Assembly (NCBI RefSeq): GCF_024206475.1
Contig: NZ_JAMBPR010000024.1
Location: forward strand, 1-64,000
Direction of reading: 5' to 3'
DNA: 64,000 bases
Source of the DNA: Paraburkholderia sp. CNPSo 3274
GTDB taxonomy: Bacteria > Pseudomonadota > Gammaproteobacteria > Burkholderiales > Burkholderiaceae
Positions 8,957 to 17,815 of the stretch are shown here, piece after piece (within the stretch, counting starts at the first letter, position 1; the number at the start of each line of letters is the position of its first letter). The position numbers were made by a program, and so were the translations under genes. Under the pieces are notes generated by a model. That model searched no databases and was not told where the DNA came from. It was given only the letters and a program-made list of their open reading frames with translations.

Positions 8957-11134
8957 TTACCCCCGGCTCCGGTATTGCTGGATCGCCTTCAGGCTCGTGT
9001 CGAGCGTGGGCAGCGCGACAGCGGCCGAGCCTTCGTTCACTTCCTTGAGCAACTCGCGCACGGTTTGCGTGTCTTTCGATGCGCCGTCGAAGTAGCGGGC
9101 GAGCGTGGCGTCGGCGGCCGCGAGGTCGGACTTGAGCGTTTCCTGGTTGCGCGAGAGTAGCGAGAGGCGCGCCGACAGCAAACGCAGCTTCAGGTTCTGA
9201 CGCACGAAATAGCCTTGATCGGGCGAAACCAGCATGGCGTCCGCGTTGTCGATGCGGCGCACCTGCACGAGGCTCGTGATCTGCTTGCCCACGCCGTCGA
9301 CGAACGTGTCGATCCATACCTTCCATTTCGGCTGGTTGGTCGCGGCGGCAACCTGAGCGATATCGGCGGGCTGCGCAGCCTCCGGCTTCGTATGCGCGAC
9401 GAGCGCCTCACCCGAAAGCGGCAGCGCGTCGATCTGGCCAAGCGCGGTGTCGAGCTTGATGGCGAGACCTGTGAGGTCCGTGGACGGCGCGGCCTTGAGC
9501 TTGTCGATGTCCTGCGCGATCGCCTTGCGCACCGCGATGGCCTGCGCGTTGTCCGAGGCGGCGAGGCGCGTGTCGGCGCTTTGCAGCGCGAAGAGCGCGA
9601 GCTGCGTGTTGCCCGTGAGCTGGAGCTGTTCGCTCGCGCTCGACAGCATCTGGCCGACTTCGGCGAGCGTCCAGTCGTCGCGGCTCTTCGAAAGATCGGC
9701 GTATTGCTGCGCGAGCGCCTGCTGCGAATTCTGCGCGTCGGCGATCTTGCCTTCGAGCTGGGCGATCTGCTTGTCGATCTGCTGCGAGCCTGCCGCGACC
9801 TGGTCGGCGCGCGCGCGCAGCGCGGCGGTCTGCTGCTCGCTTGCCTGCTGGCGTTGAATGGCCTGCATGCCGAGGTTGTCGACCTTGCGATTGAGAAGAT
9901 AGCCGCCCGCGCCCGAGCCCGCCGCGACCAGCACCACGACGAGCCACAGCAGCGCCGAGCCTGCGCCGCGACGCCCGTTGCCCGAGCCCGGCGGCGGGGT
10001 CAGCGGCGCGGAAGACCCCGCGCCCGACGACGCATACGAAGGCCGCGCCGACGCGCTGCCCGAAGCCGGCGCGCTGCTGGAAACCGCCGCGCCCGTGGTG
10101 ACGGCGCCCTGGTTTGCTGTGCTGGTTGAGTTGTTCGAATCTGTCATGCGTGGGTTGGGCGGCGCTTGGGCCGGAGTGTTCTGAACCGGTTGAACAACGG
10201 AAGAAGCGAGGCCTAGCAGCGTCTCGACGATGCGTTCGTCGCCCGCGCCGGACACCGTAATCCTATCAAAACCCATTGAGCGCGCCGTCTCGGCGATCCG
10301 CGGGTGGGGCGCGACGAGCGGCGCGTGATGCAGCTCGGCGATCTCGCCCGCCGTGAGGTGCTCGCGCGCGAGTTCGTCGAGGTTGCGCACGCCCTCGGAG
10401 CTCGTGACGAGCCACGCGTGCGGCGCGCCTTCGAGGAGCGCGTGCACCTGTGTCCAGACGGCGATGGGCGGCTCGGGCACGACGCGGCGATAGGCCGCCA
10501 CGGTCTCCACCTCGGCGCCCGCTTCGCGCAGACGCTCGGCGAGCCACTCGCGGCCGCCGTCGCCGCGCACGATCAGGACGCGCTTGCCCGCAAAGGCGTC
10601 CACGCCGAAGGTCTTTTCGAGCGCCGCGTAAAGCGACTCCGAATCGAAGCGCGCGGGCTCTTCCTCCCCCGCGCCCGAAGGACTCACCACACGATGCTCG
10701 GGTGCCGCCACGCCGTGCCGCTCGAGCGCGGCGACGCTCGCCGGGCCGACCACGGCCACGGGCAACGCGGGCGGCCAGATCGAGGACACCGAGGCATAGC
10801 ACGCGAACGCGCGATCGACGGCGTTCGGCGAAACGAACACGACGAGCGCATAGCGCTCCAGCGCACCGAGCGCGGCGCGCAGCGGCGCTTCGTCGGTCAC
10901 GGGCGCAATCGCGATGAGCGGGAAGTCGAGCGTGCGCATGCCGTGCTGCGCGAGTTGCCCGGCGAGACCATCCGACTGACCGGCCGGCCGGGTAATGACG
11001 ACGGTGAATGGCGTGCCGCCAGCGTTGCCGCCTGCCGGTGACGCGCGTTTCGCGCCTGCGGAGGCGTCGCCCGGGCCGCCCCACTCGTCGGGCTGGCCGG
11101 CGTTGCCGCGCGGTTGCCAGGGGCCGGCCATCAT
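8957..11134 (-). CDS. hemDX: Fused uroporphyrinogen-III synthase (HemD) and HemX membrane protein
   Basis: 725 aa. Residues about 40-310 are the HemD domain, which cyclises and inverts ring D of hydroxymethylbilane to uroporphyrinogen III; TRPAGQ, FVSPNAVD and VTSSEGVRNL are recognisable. A Pro/Ser/Thr/Ala-rich linker follows, containing Met330, the probable ancestral HemX start. The HemX part has one membrane helix (about 377-400), a coiled coil rich in Gln/Ala (about 405-480) and the periplasmic HemX domain. There is no stop or frameshift between the halves, so the fusion is real in this sequence. The start overlaps the hemC stop (ATGA), indicating translational coupling. HemX is often mis-annotated as a methyltransferase. 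Confidence 0.93.
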   Translation of the reverse strand: MMAGPWQPRGNAGQPDEWGGPGDASAGAKRASPAGGNAGGTPFTVVITRPAGQSDGLAGQLAQHGMRTLDFPLIAIAPVTDEAPLRAALGALERYALVVFVSPNAVDRAFACYASVSSIWPPALPVAVVGPASVAALERHGVAAPEHRVVSPSGAGEEEPARFDSESLYAALEKTFGVDAFAGKRVLIVRGDGGREWLAERLREAGAEVETVAAYRRVVPEPPIAVWTQVHALLEGAPHAWLVTSSEGVRNLDELAREHLTAGEIAELHHAPLVAPHPRIAETARSMGFDRITVSGAGDERIVETLLGLASSVVQPVQNTPAQAPPNPRMTDSNNSTSTANQGAVTTGAAVSSSAPASGSASARPSYASSGAGSSAPLTPPPGSGNGRRGAGSALLWLVVVLVAAGSGAGGYLLNRKVDNLGMQAIQRQQASEQQTAALRARADQVAAGSQQIDKQIAQLEGKIADAQNSQQALAQQYADLSKSRDDWTLAEVGQMLSSASEQLQLTGNTQLALFALQSADTRLAASDNAQAIAVRKAIAQDIDKLKAAPSTDLTGLAIKLDTALGQIDALPLSGEALVAHTKPEAAQPADIAQVAAATNQPKWKVWIDTFVDGVGKQITSLVQVRRIDNADAMLVSPDQGYFVRQNLKLRLLSARLSLLSRNQETLKSDLAAADATLARYFDGASKDTQTVRELLKEVNEGSAAVALPTLDTSLKAIQQYRSRG

Positions 11135-12183
11135 CTGGAGGCCGGGCCTTCGCCCGCGCCGGTTGGGTTAATCGTGGTGGCGCCCTTTGCGGGCGCCGCA
11201 TTCGGACCATCGGCGGCCTGGGCCGCGTCCGCAAGTGCGCGCACGATCTCGAGCGCGCCCTGGGCGATGAGGTCGTCGGCAACGCGACGGCCTAGCGCTA
11301 CGGCATCGTCGACCGTGGACGCCGCGGTGGACTCCTGCGCGGCGAGCACGCGGCTCGCGTCGGGCGTGGCGATCGTGCCGCGCAGCGCAAGCTTGCCGTC
11401 GTGCCACTGCGCGTAGGCCGCGAGCGGCACTGTGCAGCTGCCGCCCAGCGCGCGCGAAACCATGCGCTCGGCTTCGACGGCCTTCGCGGTGGCGTCGTCG
11501 TGCAGCGGCGCGAGCCACGCGGCGATATCGGCGCGATCGGCGCGGATTTCGATGCCGAGCGCGCCCTGGCCCGCCGCCGGCAGGCTGTCCTTAGGCTCGA
11601 TGAGCGCGCGGATACGCGCGCCGAGGCCAAGGCGCTTCAAGCCCGCGGCCGCGAGAATGATGGCCGCATAATCGCCGCGGTCGAGCTTGGCGAGGCGCGT
11701 GTCGAGATTGCCACGCAACGGCTTCACGTCGAGATACGGATAGCGCGCGCGGATCATCGACTCGCGGCGCAGGCTGGACGTGCCCACTACGCTGCCCGCC
11801 GGCAACGCGGCGAGCGAGTCGTAGTCGTTGGAGACGAATGCGTCGCGCGGATCCTCGCGCTCCATGATGGCCGCGAGCGTGAAGCCTTCGGGCAGCTCCA
11901 TCGGCACGTCCTTGAGCGAGTGCACGGCGAGATCGGCACGGCCCTCGGCCAGCGCCTGCTCCAGTTCCTTCACGAACAGACCCTTGCCGCCCACCTTCGA
12001 GAGCGTGCGGTCGAGAATTTGATCGCCGCGTGTCGTCATTCCAACAATTTTCACGTCGCAGGCTGGATATAATTTGTGCAGCGCAGCTTGCACATGCTCT
12101 GCCTGCCACATCGCGAGGCGGCTCTCCCGCGAAGCGATCACCAGGGTGCGGGGCATGGGCGCGGATAACGTCTCGGAGTTCAT
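11131..12183 (-). CDS. hemC: Porphobilinogen deaminase (hydroxymethylbilane synthase)
   Basis: 350 aa; joins four porphobilinogens into hydroxymethylbilane. Asp92 (VHSLKDVP) is the catalytic acid and Cys250 (GGSCTVPL) binds the dipyrromethane cofactor. The Arg residues in GTSSLRRES and PLRGNLDTRL contact substrate. The C-terminus carries about 20 extra Ala/Gly/Pro-rich residues. The start at 12183 gives the family N-terminus (PRTLVIASRESRLAMWQ); the frame is open another 33 codons upstream without support. First gene of the operon, overlapping hemDX by 4 nt, and divergent from ppc. Confidence 0.97.
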   Translation of the reverse strand: MNSETLSAPMPRTLVIASRESRLAMWQAEHVQAALHKLYPACDVKIVGMTTRGDQILDRTLSKVGGKGLFVKELEQALAEGRADLAVHSLKDVPMELPEGFTLAAIMEREDPRDAFVSNDYDSLAALPAGSVVGTSSLRRESMIRARYPYLDVKPLRGNLDTRLAKLDRGDYAAIILAAAGLKRLGLGARIRALIEPKDSLPAAGQGALGIEIRADRADIAAWLAPLHDDATAKAVEAERMVSRALGGSCTVPLAAYAQWHDGKLALRGTIATPDASRVLAAQESTAASTVDDAVALGRRVADDLIAQGALEIVRALADAAQAADGPNAAPAKGATTINPTGAGEGPASR

Positions 12184-12708
12184 GGCAAGTACATCGAATG
12201 ACGGGATGAAAAGCAGGATCGGATAACAGGCAATGTTAGCACGCGCCCTTTTTACCGCCTCCCCGCAGGGACAGGCTGACAAGGCGCGGGCGGCGGCAAG
12301 GAAGAGACTCTGGCGTTGTAGCAGCGCCTACTGTACCCATCGTAGGCAATTCGGTACGCAATGCGCTGCGAGCCCGGCCACTGGCGATACGTCATGCGCA
12401 CGGCGGCCCGAAGAGGCCGCGTGACTGGCGCGCGTCGGGCACGTGTGCGGCCCCGGCCATCGCCGCGGCGCCGCTTCGGCTTGCGCGCGCCTTCGCAGCG
12501 GCGCACTCTCCAGCAAGGCCTGCTCCCGGCGCGCCGCCATTGGCGACCCGCGCCGCCTCTGCACTGTCCGCACGGCTCGCACAGGGTGGCACCTTCCACC
12601 CTCTCCAGGTTGCACCCGCAGTAGACGGCCCGGCACGCGTCGCGGCCATGCAGTTGGCAGTTCTCCGACTAACCTGCCCATATCCTGGCAAGCCTCAAGG
12701 AAAACATC
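12184..12708. other. Divergent intergenic region hemC / ppc
   Basis: 525 nt. Several short overlapping open frames exist on both strands, but all are Arg/Pro/Ala-rich, lack an SD and resemble no family. I see no convincing promoter pair or operator. It presumably holds the promoters of both flanking genes. Confidence 0.5.
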
Positions 12709-15700
12709 GTGAAGTCTTCAGGCTCGGCGCGCGCAGAGCGCCGCAACAACGCATCGCAGAACGCAACTTCGAAGGCCGCATCGGCCACGCCGTCCACGAA
12801 ACCGGCGAAAACGACGAAGACCGCGAAGACCACGAAATCCACGACGACCAAACCGGCGGCCCAGACCAAACACGCCGCCGAGGCTGTCAAGGCAGCAAAG
12901 GCGGCGAAGACGCCGAAGGCCGCGAAAGTGACGAAGGCCACGCAGGCGGCGAAGGCTCCGAAAGCGCTCGCCGGCGCTTCGCGCAATGGCCGCGCGCGCG
13001 ACGACAAGGACCAGCCGCTCTTCGAAGACATCCGGTACCTGGGCCGCCTGCTCGGCGAAGTGCTGCGCGAGCAGGAAGGCGACGCCGTGTTCGACGTCGT
13101 GGAAAGCATTCGTCAGACCGCCGTGCGCTTTCGCCGCGAAGACGACAACGCCGACGCGCTCGCACTGGAAAAGCAACTGCGCGCGCTCTCGCCCGAGCAG
13201 ACTGTGAGCGTCGTGCGCGCGTTCAGCTACTTCTCGCATCTCGCGAACATCGCTGAAGATCGCCACCGCAACCGCCGCCGCCGCATTCACGACCTCGCGG
13301 GCTCCGCGCCGCAGGCGGGCACCATCGCGCATTCGCTCGAACGTCTGGCGCTTGCGGGTGCGGCCGCGACGCCGGTGCTCCAGCAGTTCTTCAACGACGC
13401 GCTGATCGTCCCCGTGCTCACCGCGCACCCCACGGAAGTGCAGCGCAAGAGCACGCTCGATTCGCAGCACGACATTGCGCGCCTGCTCGCCGAACGCGAC
13501 CAGCCGCTCACGCATCGCGAGCTCGAGCACAACGAGTCGCTCTTGCGCGCGCGCGTGACCTCGCTCTGGCAAACGCGCATGCTGCGCGACTCGCGCCTGA
13601 CCGTGGGCGACGAAATCGAAAACGCGCTTTCGTATTACCACACGACCTTCCTCACCGAGATCCCGGCGCTCTACAGCGAGATCGAAACGCAGTTGAAGGA
13701 ACACGGCCTCTCGGCGCGCCTGCCCGCGTTCCTCCAGATGGGCAGCTGGATTGGCGGCGACCGCGACGGCAACCCGAACGTCTCCGCCGCCACGCTCGAA
13801 GAAGCGAGCGAGCGCCAGGCGCAGGTGATCCTGCAGCACTACCTCGACGAAGTGCACCGTCTGGGCGCCGAGCTTTCGGTATCGAACCTGCTTGCGGGCG
13901 CGAGCGTTGAACTGAAGGCGCTGGCCGAAGCCTCGCCCGACCAGTCGCCGCACCGCGTGGACGAGCCGTATCGCCGCGCGCTGATCGGCGTGTATACGCG
14001 CCTCGCCGCAAGCGCGCGCGTGCGCCTGGGCGAAGGCGTGGTGGCCGTGCGCAGCGCCGGCCGCAACGCCGCGCCCGTGCGCGCCAAGCCCTATGCCGAC
14101 GCAGACGAGTTCGCGCGCGACCTGCATATCCTGATGGAGTCGCTCGCCGAGCATCACGGCGCGTCGCTCGCAACCACGCGCCTTGCACCGCTCATGCGCG
14201 CCGTCGACGTGTTCGGCTTCCATCTCGCGTCGATCGATCTGCGCCAGAGTTCGGACATCCACGAAGCCGTGATTACGGAGCTGCTCGCGCGCGCCGGTGT
14301 CGAAGCCGACTACGCAGCGCTTTCCGAAGAAGACAAGCAGATCGTATTGCTCGCGCAGCTCGCCGATCCGCGCACGCTGCGCTCGCCGTACCTCGACTAT
14401 TCCGACCTCGTGAAGAGCGAGCTGGGCGTGCTGGAAATGGCGCGCGTGACACGCGAGAAGTTCGGCGCGCGCGCGGTGCGCAACTACATCATCTCGCACA
14501 CCGAAACAGTTTCCGACCTGCTCGAAGTGATGCTGCTGCAGAAGGAAACCGGCCTCATGAGCGGGCGCCTCGGCCACGCGGAAGACCCCGCGAAGGCTGC
14601 GCTGATGGTGATCCCGCTCTTCGAGACGATTCCCGACTTGCGCCACGCGCCGGGCATCATGCGCGACCTGCTCGCGCTGCCGGGCATCGACGGCATTGTC
14701 GAGAACCAGGGCAACGAGCAGGAAATCATGCTCGGCTACTCGGACAGCAACAAGGACGGCGGCTTCCTCACCTCGAACTGGGAGCTGTACCGCGCGGAGC
14801 TGGCGCTCGTCGCGCTGTACAAGCAGCGCGGCATCACGCTGCGTCTGTTCCACGGCCGCGGCGGCACGGTGGGCCGCGGAGGCGGCCCGACCTACAACGC
14901 GATCCTCTCGCAGCCGCCGGGCACGGTGGAAGGACAGATCCGCCTGACCGAGCAGGGCGAAGTCATCGCGAGCAAGTTCGGCAATCCGGAGATCGGCCGC
15001 CGCAACCTCGAAACGGTAATCGCCGCGACGCTCGAAGCGACGCTGCTGCCGATGGGCGGGGCAAGCAGCGCCCCCGATCAACTGCCCGCATTCGAAGAGA
15101 CGATGCAAACGCTCTCCGACGCTGCGATGGCTGCGTACCGCTCGCTCGTCTACGAGACGCCTGGCTTCACCGACTACTTCTTCGCCTCCACGCCGATCAC
15201 GGAAATCGCGGAACTGAATATCGGCAGCCGCCCGGCCTCGCGCAAGCTGCAAGACCCGAAGAACCGCAAGATCGACGATCTGCGCGCGATTCCCTGGGGC
15301 TTCTCGTGGGGCCAGTGCCGCTTGCTGCTCACGGGCTGGTACGGCTTCGGCAGCGCGGTGGCTTCGTATCTCGACGATGCGGGCAGCGACGCCGAGCGCA
15401 CGCGCCGTCTGGCGATGTTCAAGAAGATGTACAAGACCTGGCCGTTCTTCTCGAACCTGCTCTCGAACATGGACATGACGCTCGCGAAGACCGACCTCGC
15501 GGTGGCCTCGCGCTACGCGCAACTCGTCGCGGACAAGAAGCTGCGCAAGCTCGTGTTCGAACGCATCGTGGCCGAATGGGAGCGCACGACGAAGGTGCTC
15601 GGCGAGATCACGGGCGCCGCTGAACGGCTCGCCGATAACCCGCTGCTCGCGCGTTCGATCAAGAACCGCTTCCCGTATCTGGATCCTTTGAATCACTTGC

Positions 15701-15810
15701 AGGTGGAACTAATCAAGCGCTATCGCGCCGGCGATCCGAGCCCGCGCGTGCGGCGCGGTATTCATCTGACGATCAACGGGATTGCGGCGGGGTTGCGCAA
15801 CACGGGTTGA
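12709..15810 (+). CDS. ppc: Phosphoenolpyruvate carboxylase with Lys/Ala-rich N-terminal tail
   Basis: 1033 aa against about 880-930 for most bacterial enzymes. The first 98 residues are low complexity, with lysines every third residue in two stretches (31-43 and 61-76). The catalytic body starts near FEDIRYLGRLLG. LTAHPTEVQRKS carries the catalytic His; HGRGGTVGRGGGP, GNEQEIMLGYSDSNKDGG and the C-terminal LNHLQVELIKRYR...NTG are diagnostic. It carboxylates PEP to oxaloacetate, replenishing the TCA cycle. The ATG at 12709 follows CAAGGAAAACATC. It is monocistronic with its own terminator. The tail may be less conserved than the core; a start further downstream cannot be excluded but no better SD is seen. 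Confidence 0.97.
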   Translation: MKSSGSARAERRNNASQNATSKAASATPSTKPAKTTKTAKTTKSTTTKPAAQTKHAAEAVKAAKAAKTPKAAKVTKATQAAKAPKALAGASRNGRARDDKDQPLFEDIRYLGRLLGEVLREQEGDAVFDVVESIRQTAVRFRREDDNADALALEKQLRALSPEQTVSVVRAFSYFSHLANIAEDRHRNRRRRIHDLAGSAPQAGTIAHSLERLALAGAAATPVLQQFFNDALIVPVLTAHPTEVQRKSTLDSQHDIARLLAERDQPLTHRELEHNESLLRARVTSLWQTRMLRDSRLTVGDEIENALSYYHTTFLTEIPALYSEIETQLKEHGLSARLPAFLQMGSWIGGDRDGNPNVSAATLEEASERQAQVILQHYLDEVHRLGAELSVSNLLAGASVELKALAEASPDQSPHRVDEPYRRALIGVYTRLAASARVRLGEGVVAVRSAGRNAAPVRAKPYADADEFARDLHILMESLAEHHGASLATTRLAPLMRAVDVFGFHLASIDLRQSSDIHEAVITELLARAGVEADYAALSEEDKQIVLLAQLADPRTLRSPYLDYSDLVKSELGVLEMARVTREKFGARAVRNYIISHTETVSDLLEVMLLQKETGLMSGRLGHAEDPAKAALMVIPLFETIPDLRHAPGIMRDLLALPGIDGIVENQGNEQEIMLGYSDSNKDGGFLTSNWELYRAELALVALYKQRGITLRLFHGRGGTVGRGGGPTYNAILSQPPGTVEGQIRLTEQGEVIASKFGNPEIGRRNLETVIAATLEATLLPMGGASSAPDQLPAFEETMQTLSDAAMAAYRSLVYETPGFTDYFFASTPITEIAELNIGSRPASRKLQDPKNRKIDDLRAIPWGFSWGQCRLLLTGWYGFGSAVASYLDDAGSDAERTRRLAMFKKMYKTWPFFSNLLSNMDMTLAKTDLAVASRYAQLVADKKLRKLVFERIVAEWERTTKVLGEITGAAERLADNPLLARSIKNRFPYLDPLNHLQVELIKRYRAGDPSPRVRRGIHLTINGIAAGLRNTG

Positions 15811-15834
15811 GCGTTCGGGCTGTGCCCGTGTGCA

Positions 15835-15873
15835 AACGGCGTCGTGCCCTCGCGGTCACGACGCCGTTTTTTT
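15835..15873 (+). terminator. ppc terminator
   Basis: AACGGCGTCGTG (15835-15846) pairs with CACGACGCCGTT (15857-15868), followed by a run of seven T. It lies 24 nt after the ppc stop. Confidence 0.92.
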
Positions 15874-15890
15874 GTTGCCTAACGCTCGCT

Positions 15891-16655
15891 TCAATCGCGC
15901 CGCGTCGCCTCGATCATCAGTGCGTCGAGCTTGAACGACAAATCGCTCTGCACATCGAAGTATTGCCGCACTTCATCAGGCGCGCGCTCCCACATCGAGC
16001 GGATCGCCGTCACGCGCTCCGGTGGGGTACGCATGCGCGTCACCCACGAATCGAAGTCAAGCGCGATGCGCCAGCGCTCGCTCACTTTCGCGTCGAAACC
16101 GGCGGCGTCGAGCATCGCGAGCCACTCGTCGGCGCGGTAGTCGCGAATGTGCGACGCGTCGCGCAACAGTTCGATCGCCTGAATATGCGTGTCGTAAAGC
16201 GCATCGTCGATGCCCGCGATGTCGATGAACTTCAGCCGGCCGCCCGGCTTGAGCACGCGGTGCACCTCGGCAAGCGCACGCGGCACGTCGCGCCAGTGGT
16301 GCGCGCTCATGCGGCTCACGGCCCAGTTGAAGCTCGCGTCGGCGAACGGCAGCGTTTCCGCCGCGCCCTGCTGCGTGCGCACCGTCGTCAAGCCACGCTC
16401 CTTCGCGGCGGCTTCGACCGTGGCGAGCATCTGCGGGGCGATGTCGCAGGCCACGACTTCGCGCACGTGCGGCGCCACGGCGAAGCTCGCGTGGCCCGCG
16501 CCGCAGCCCACGTCCAGCACCGTCGCATTGCCGCAGGTGGCCGCGAAGGTCGCGGCGAGGTTCTCCAGATCCGCGCCGCTTGCGTGGACCTGGCTCGTGA
16601 GGTAGGCGGCGGCGGTCGAGCCGAACGCGTCGGCGACCTGATCGTGATGCTTCAT
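15891..16655 (-). CDS. Class I SAM-dependent methyltransferase (UbiE/Methyltransf_11 type)
   Basis: 254 aa. Motif I is VLDVGCGAGHASF, followed by the acidic loop VVACDIAPQML and the post-motif RVLKPGGRLKFIDI. The substrate is not evident; UbiE-like proteins act on small molecules. The start at 16655 (MKHHDQV) follows a strong AAGGAG; the longer open frame upstream would run through the promoter region. It is transcribed away from the MmyB-like regulator gene across a 200-nt region carrying a palindrome, so it is a plausible target of that regulator. Confidence 0.88.
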   Translation of the reverse strand: MKHHDQVADAFGSTAAAYLTSQVHASGADLENLAATFAATCGNATVLDVGCGAGHASFAVAPHVREVVACDIAPQMLATVEAAAKERGLTTVRTQQGAAETLPFADASFNWAVSRMSAHHWRDVPRALAEVHRVLKPGGRLKFIDIAGIDDALYDTHIQAIELLRDASHIRDYRADEWLAMLDAAGFDAKVSERWRIALDFDSWVTRMRTPPERVTAIRSMWERAPDEVRQYFDVQSDLSFKLDALMIEATRRD

Positions 16656-16781
16656 CGCATGCTCCTTTTGCGGGTTTTTATGCGGTGCGTTATGTGGGGC
16701 GCGAAGCGACGAGCGCTGCGCGCCGCGGGTTCTGCAATCTCCGGGCTGGCTGACGTGGCGGCCCGTCGCCGCGTCAGACGC

Positions 16782-16811
16782 TACAATAGAGGCCGTTTTG
16801 TACCAGTACAA
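16782..16811 (+). promoter_or_regulatory. Candidate -10 and operator palindrome of the MmyB-like regulator gene
   Basis: TACAAT at 16782-16787 is a good -10. Ten bases later TTGTAC-CA-GTACAA (16798-16811) forms a near-perfect 14-bp dyad. The dyad would sit just downstream of the transcription start and could mediate autorepression, and also control of the divergent methyltransferase gene. No strong -35 is present. Confidence 0.5.
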
Positions 16812-16855
16812 GTTAAGCGATTATTCTGGTATCGCCGCCACCAGCCCCACGCCAA

Positions 16856-17686
16856 ATGAGCCTCGACACGCCATCCTCGGGATCGCCCGCCTCCGCCGGC
16901 AAAACCCTCGACGCGACACCCGCCCGAGCGCTGGGCGAATTCATCCGCGCCCATCGCGAGCGTCTTTCGCCAGCGGAGGTCGGCCTGCCGCCGGGCCCGC
17001 GCCGCCGCACGCCGGGTCTGCGCCGCGAGGAAGTCGCGCAGTTGTGCGGCGTGAGCCCGACCTGGTACACGTGGATCGAGCAGGGCCGCCCCGTTTCCGC
17101 TTCGGCGGACGCGCTCGCGCGCATCGCCGTCGCGCTGCGGCTCTCGCGCGCCGAGCGCGCCTATCTGTTCGAACTGGCCGCGCAGCGCGACCCCGCCGAG
17201 CCCGACCCGGCCACCGCCGCGGACGCGCCCGCCACGCTGCTGCAAACGGTGAAGCTCGTGGACGCCCCCGCCTACGTGCTTGACCGCCAGTGGACCGCGC
17301 TCGCCTGGAACGCGCATGCGGCGGATCTCTTCACGGGCTGGCTCGACGGCGAGCACGACCGCAACCTGCTGCGCTTCACGTTCACGGGGCCGCTCGGGCG
17401 CGAGCTGATCGTCGACTGGGACACGCGCGCGCGGCGCCTTGCCGCCGAGTTCCGCGCCGACTCCATCCGCCACCTGAACGACGCGCCCACGCGGGCGCTG
17501 ATCGACTCGCTGATCGCCGCGAGCGACGAGTTCGCGCGCTTCTGGGCCTCGCAGGACGTGTTCGAGCGCGAGGGCGGCCGGCGCGAGTTCAACCACCCGC
17601 GCCACGGCCGCATCGCCTACGACCAGATCACCTTCAAGCCCGCGCACCGCGAAGATCTCAAGCTCGTGGTGCTGGTGCGGCTCTGA
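16856..17686 (+). CDS. XRE-family regulator with MmyB-like ligand-binding domain
   Basis: 276 aa. An Xre-type helix-turn-helix at about residues 24-90 contains TPGLRREEVAQLCGVSPTWYTWIEQGR, hallmark wording of the MmyB-like subfamily (quoted here as its two parts TPGLRREEVAQLC and GVSPTWYTWIEQGR). Residues about 105-270 form the PAS-like MmyB ligand-binding domain (WTALAWNAHAADLF, FNHPRHGRIAYD). These regulators often lie beside and control a divergent oxidoreductase or methyltransferase gene, and crystal structures have shown fatty-acid-like ligands. Here the divergent partner is a methyltransferase. Confidence 0.9.
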   Translation: MSLDTPSSGSPASAGKTLDATPARALGEFIRAHRERLSPAEVGLPPGPRRRTPGLRREEVAQLCGVSPTWYTWIEQGRPVSASADALARIAVALRLSRAERAYLFELAAQRDPAEPDPATAADAPATLLQTVKLVDAPAYVLDRQWTALAWNAHAADLFTGWLDGEHDRNLLRFTFTGPLGRELIVDWDTRARRLAAEFRADSIRHLNDAPTRALIDSLIAASDEFARFWASQDVFEREGGRREFNHPRHGRIAYDQITFKPAHREDLKLVVLVRL

Positions 17687-17815
17687 GCGGCACGGGCCGC
17701 CTGGCGGCGTTGCGGCGGACCGCCGATGCTAAAATCGTGATCTTTCCCGCCGTGCGCGGCGCAATGCGGCGCGCGGTACGCCTTCTCACCGCTTGCTCGT
17801 TCACGCCCCATCACC

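Noticed and set aside
12361..12624. Short open frames between hemC and ppc
   Set aside because: Overlapping on both strands, Arg/Pro/Cys-rich, without an SD or a family resemblance.
12718..15696. 992-residue minus-strand open frame opposite ppc
   Set aside because: It mirrors the G/C-biased codon use of ppc, is rich in Arg/His/Val/Ala, has no SD and matches no family; ppc is unmistakable on the other strand.
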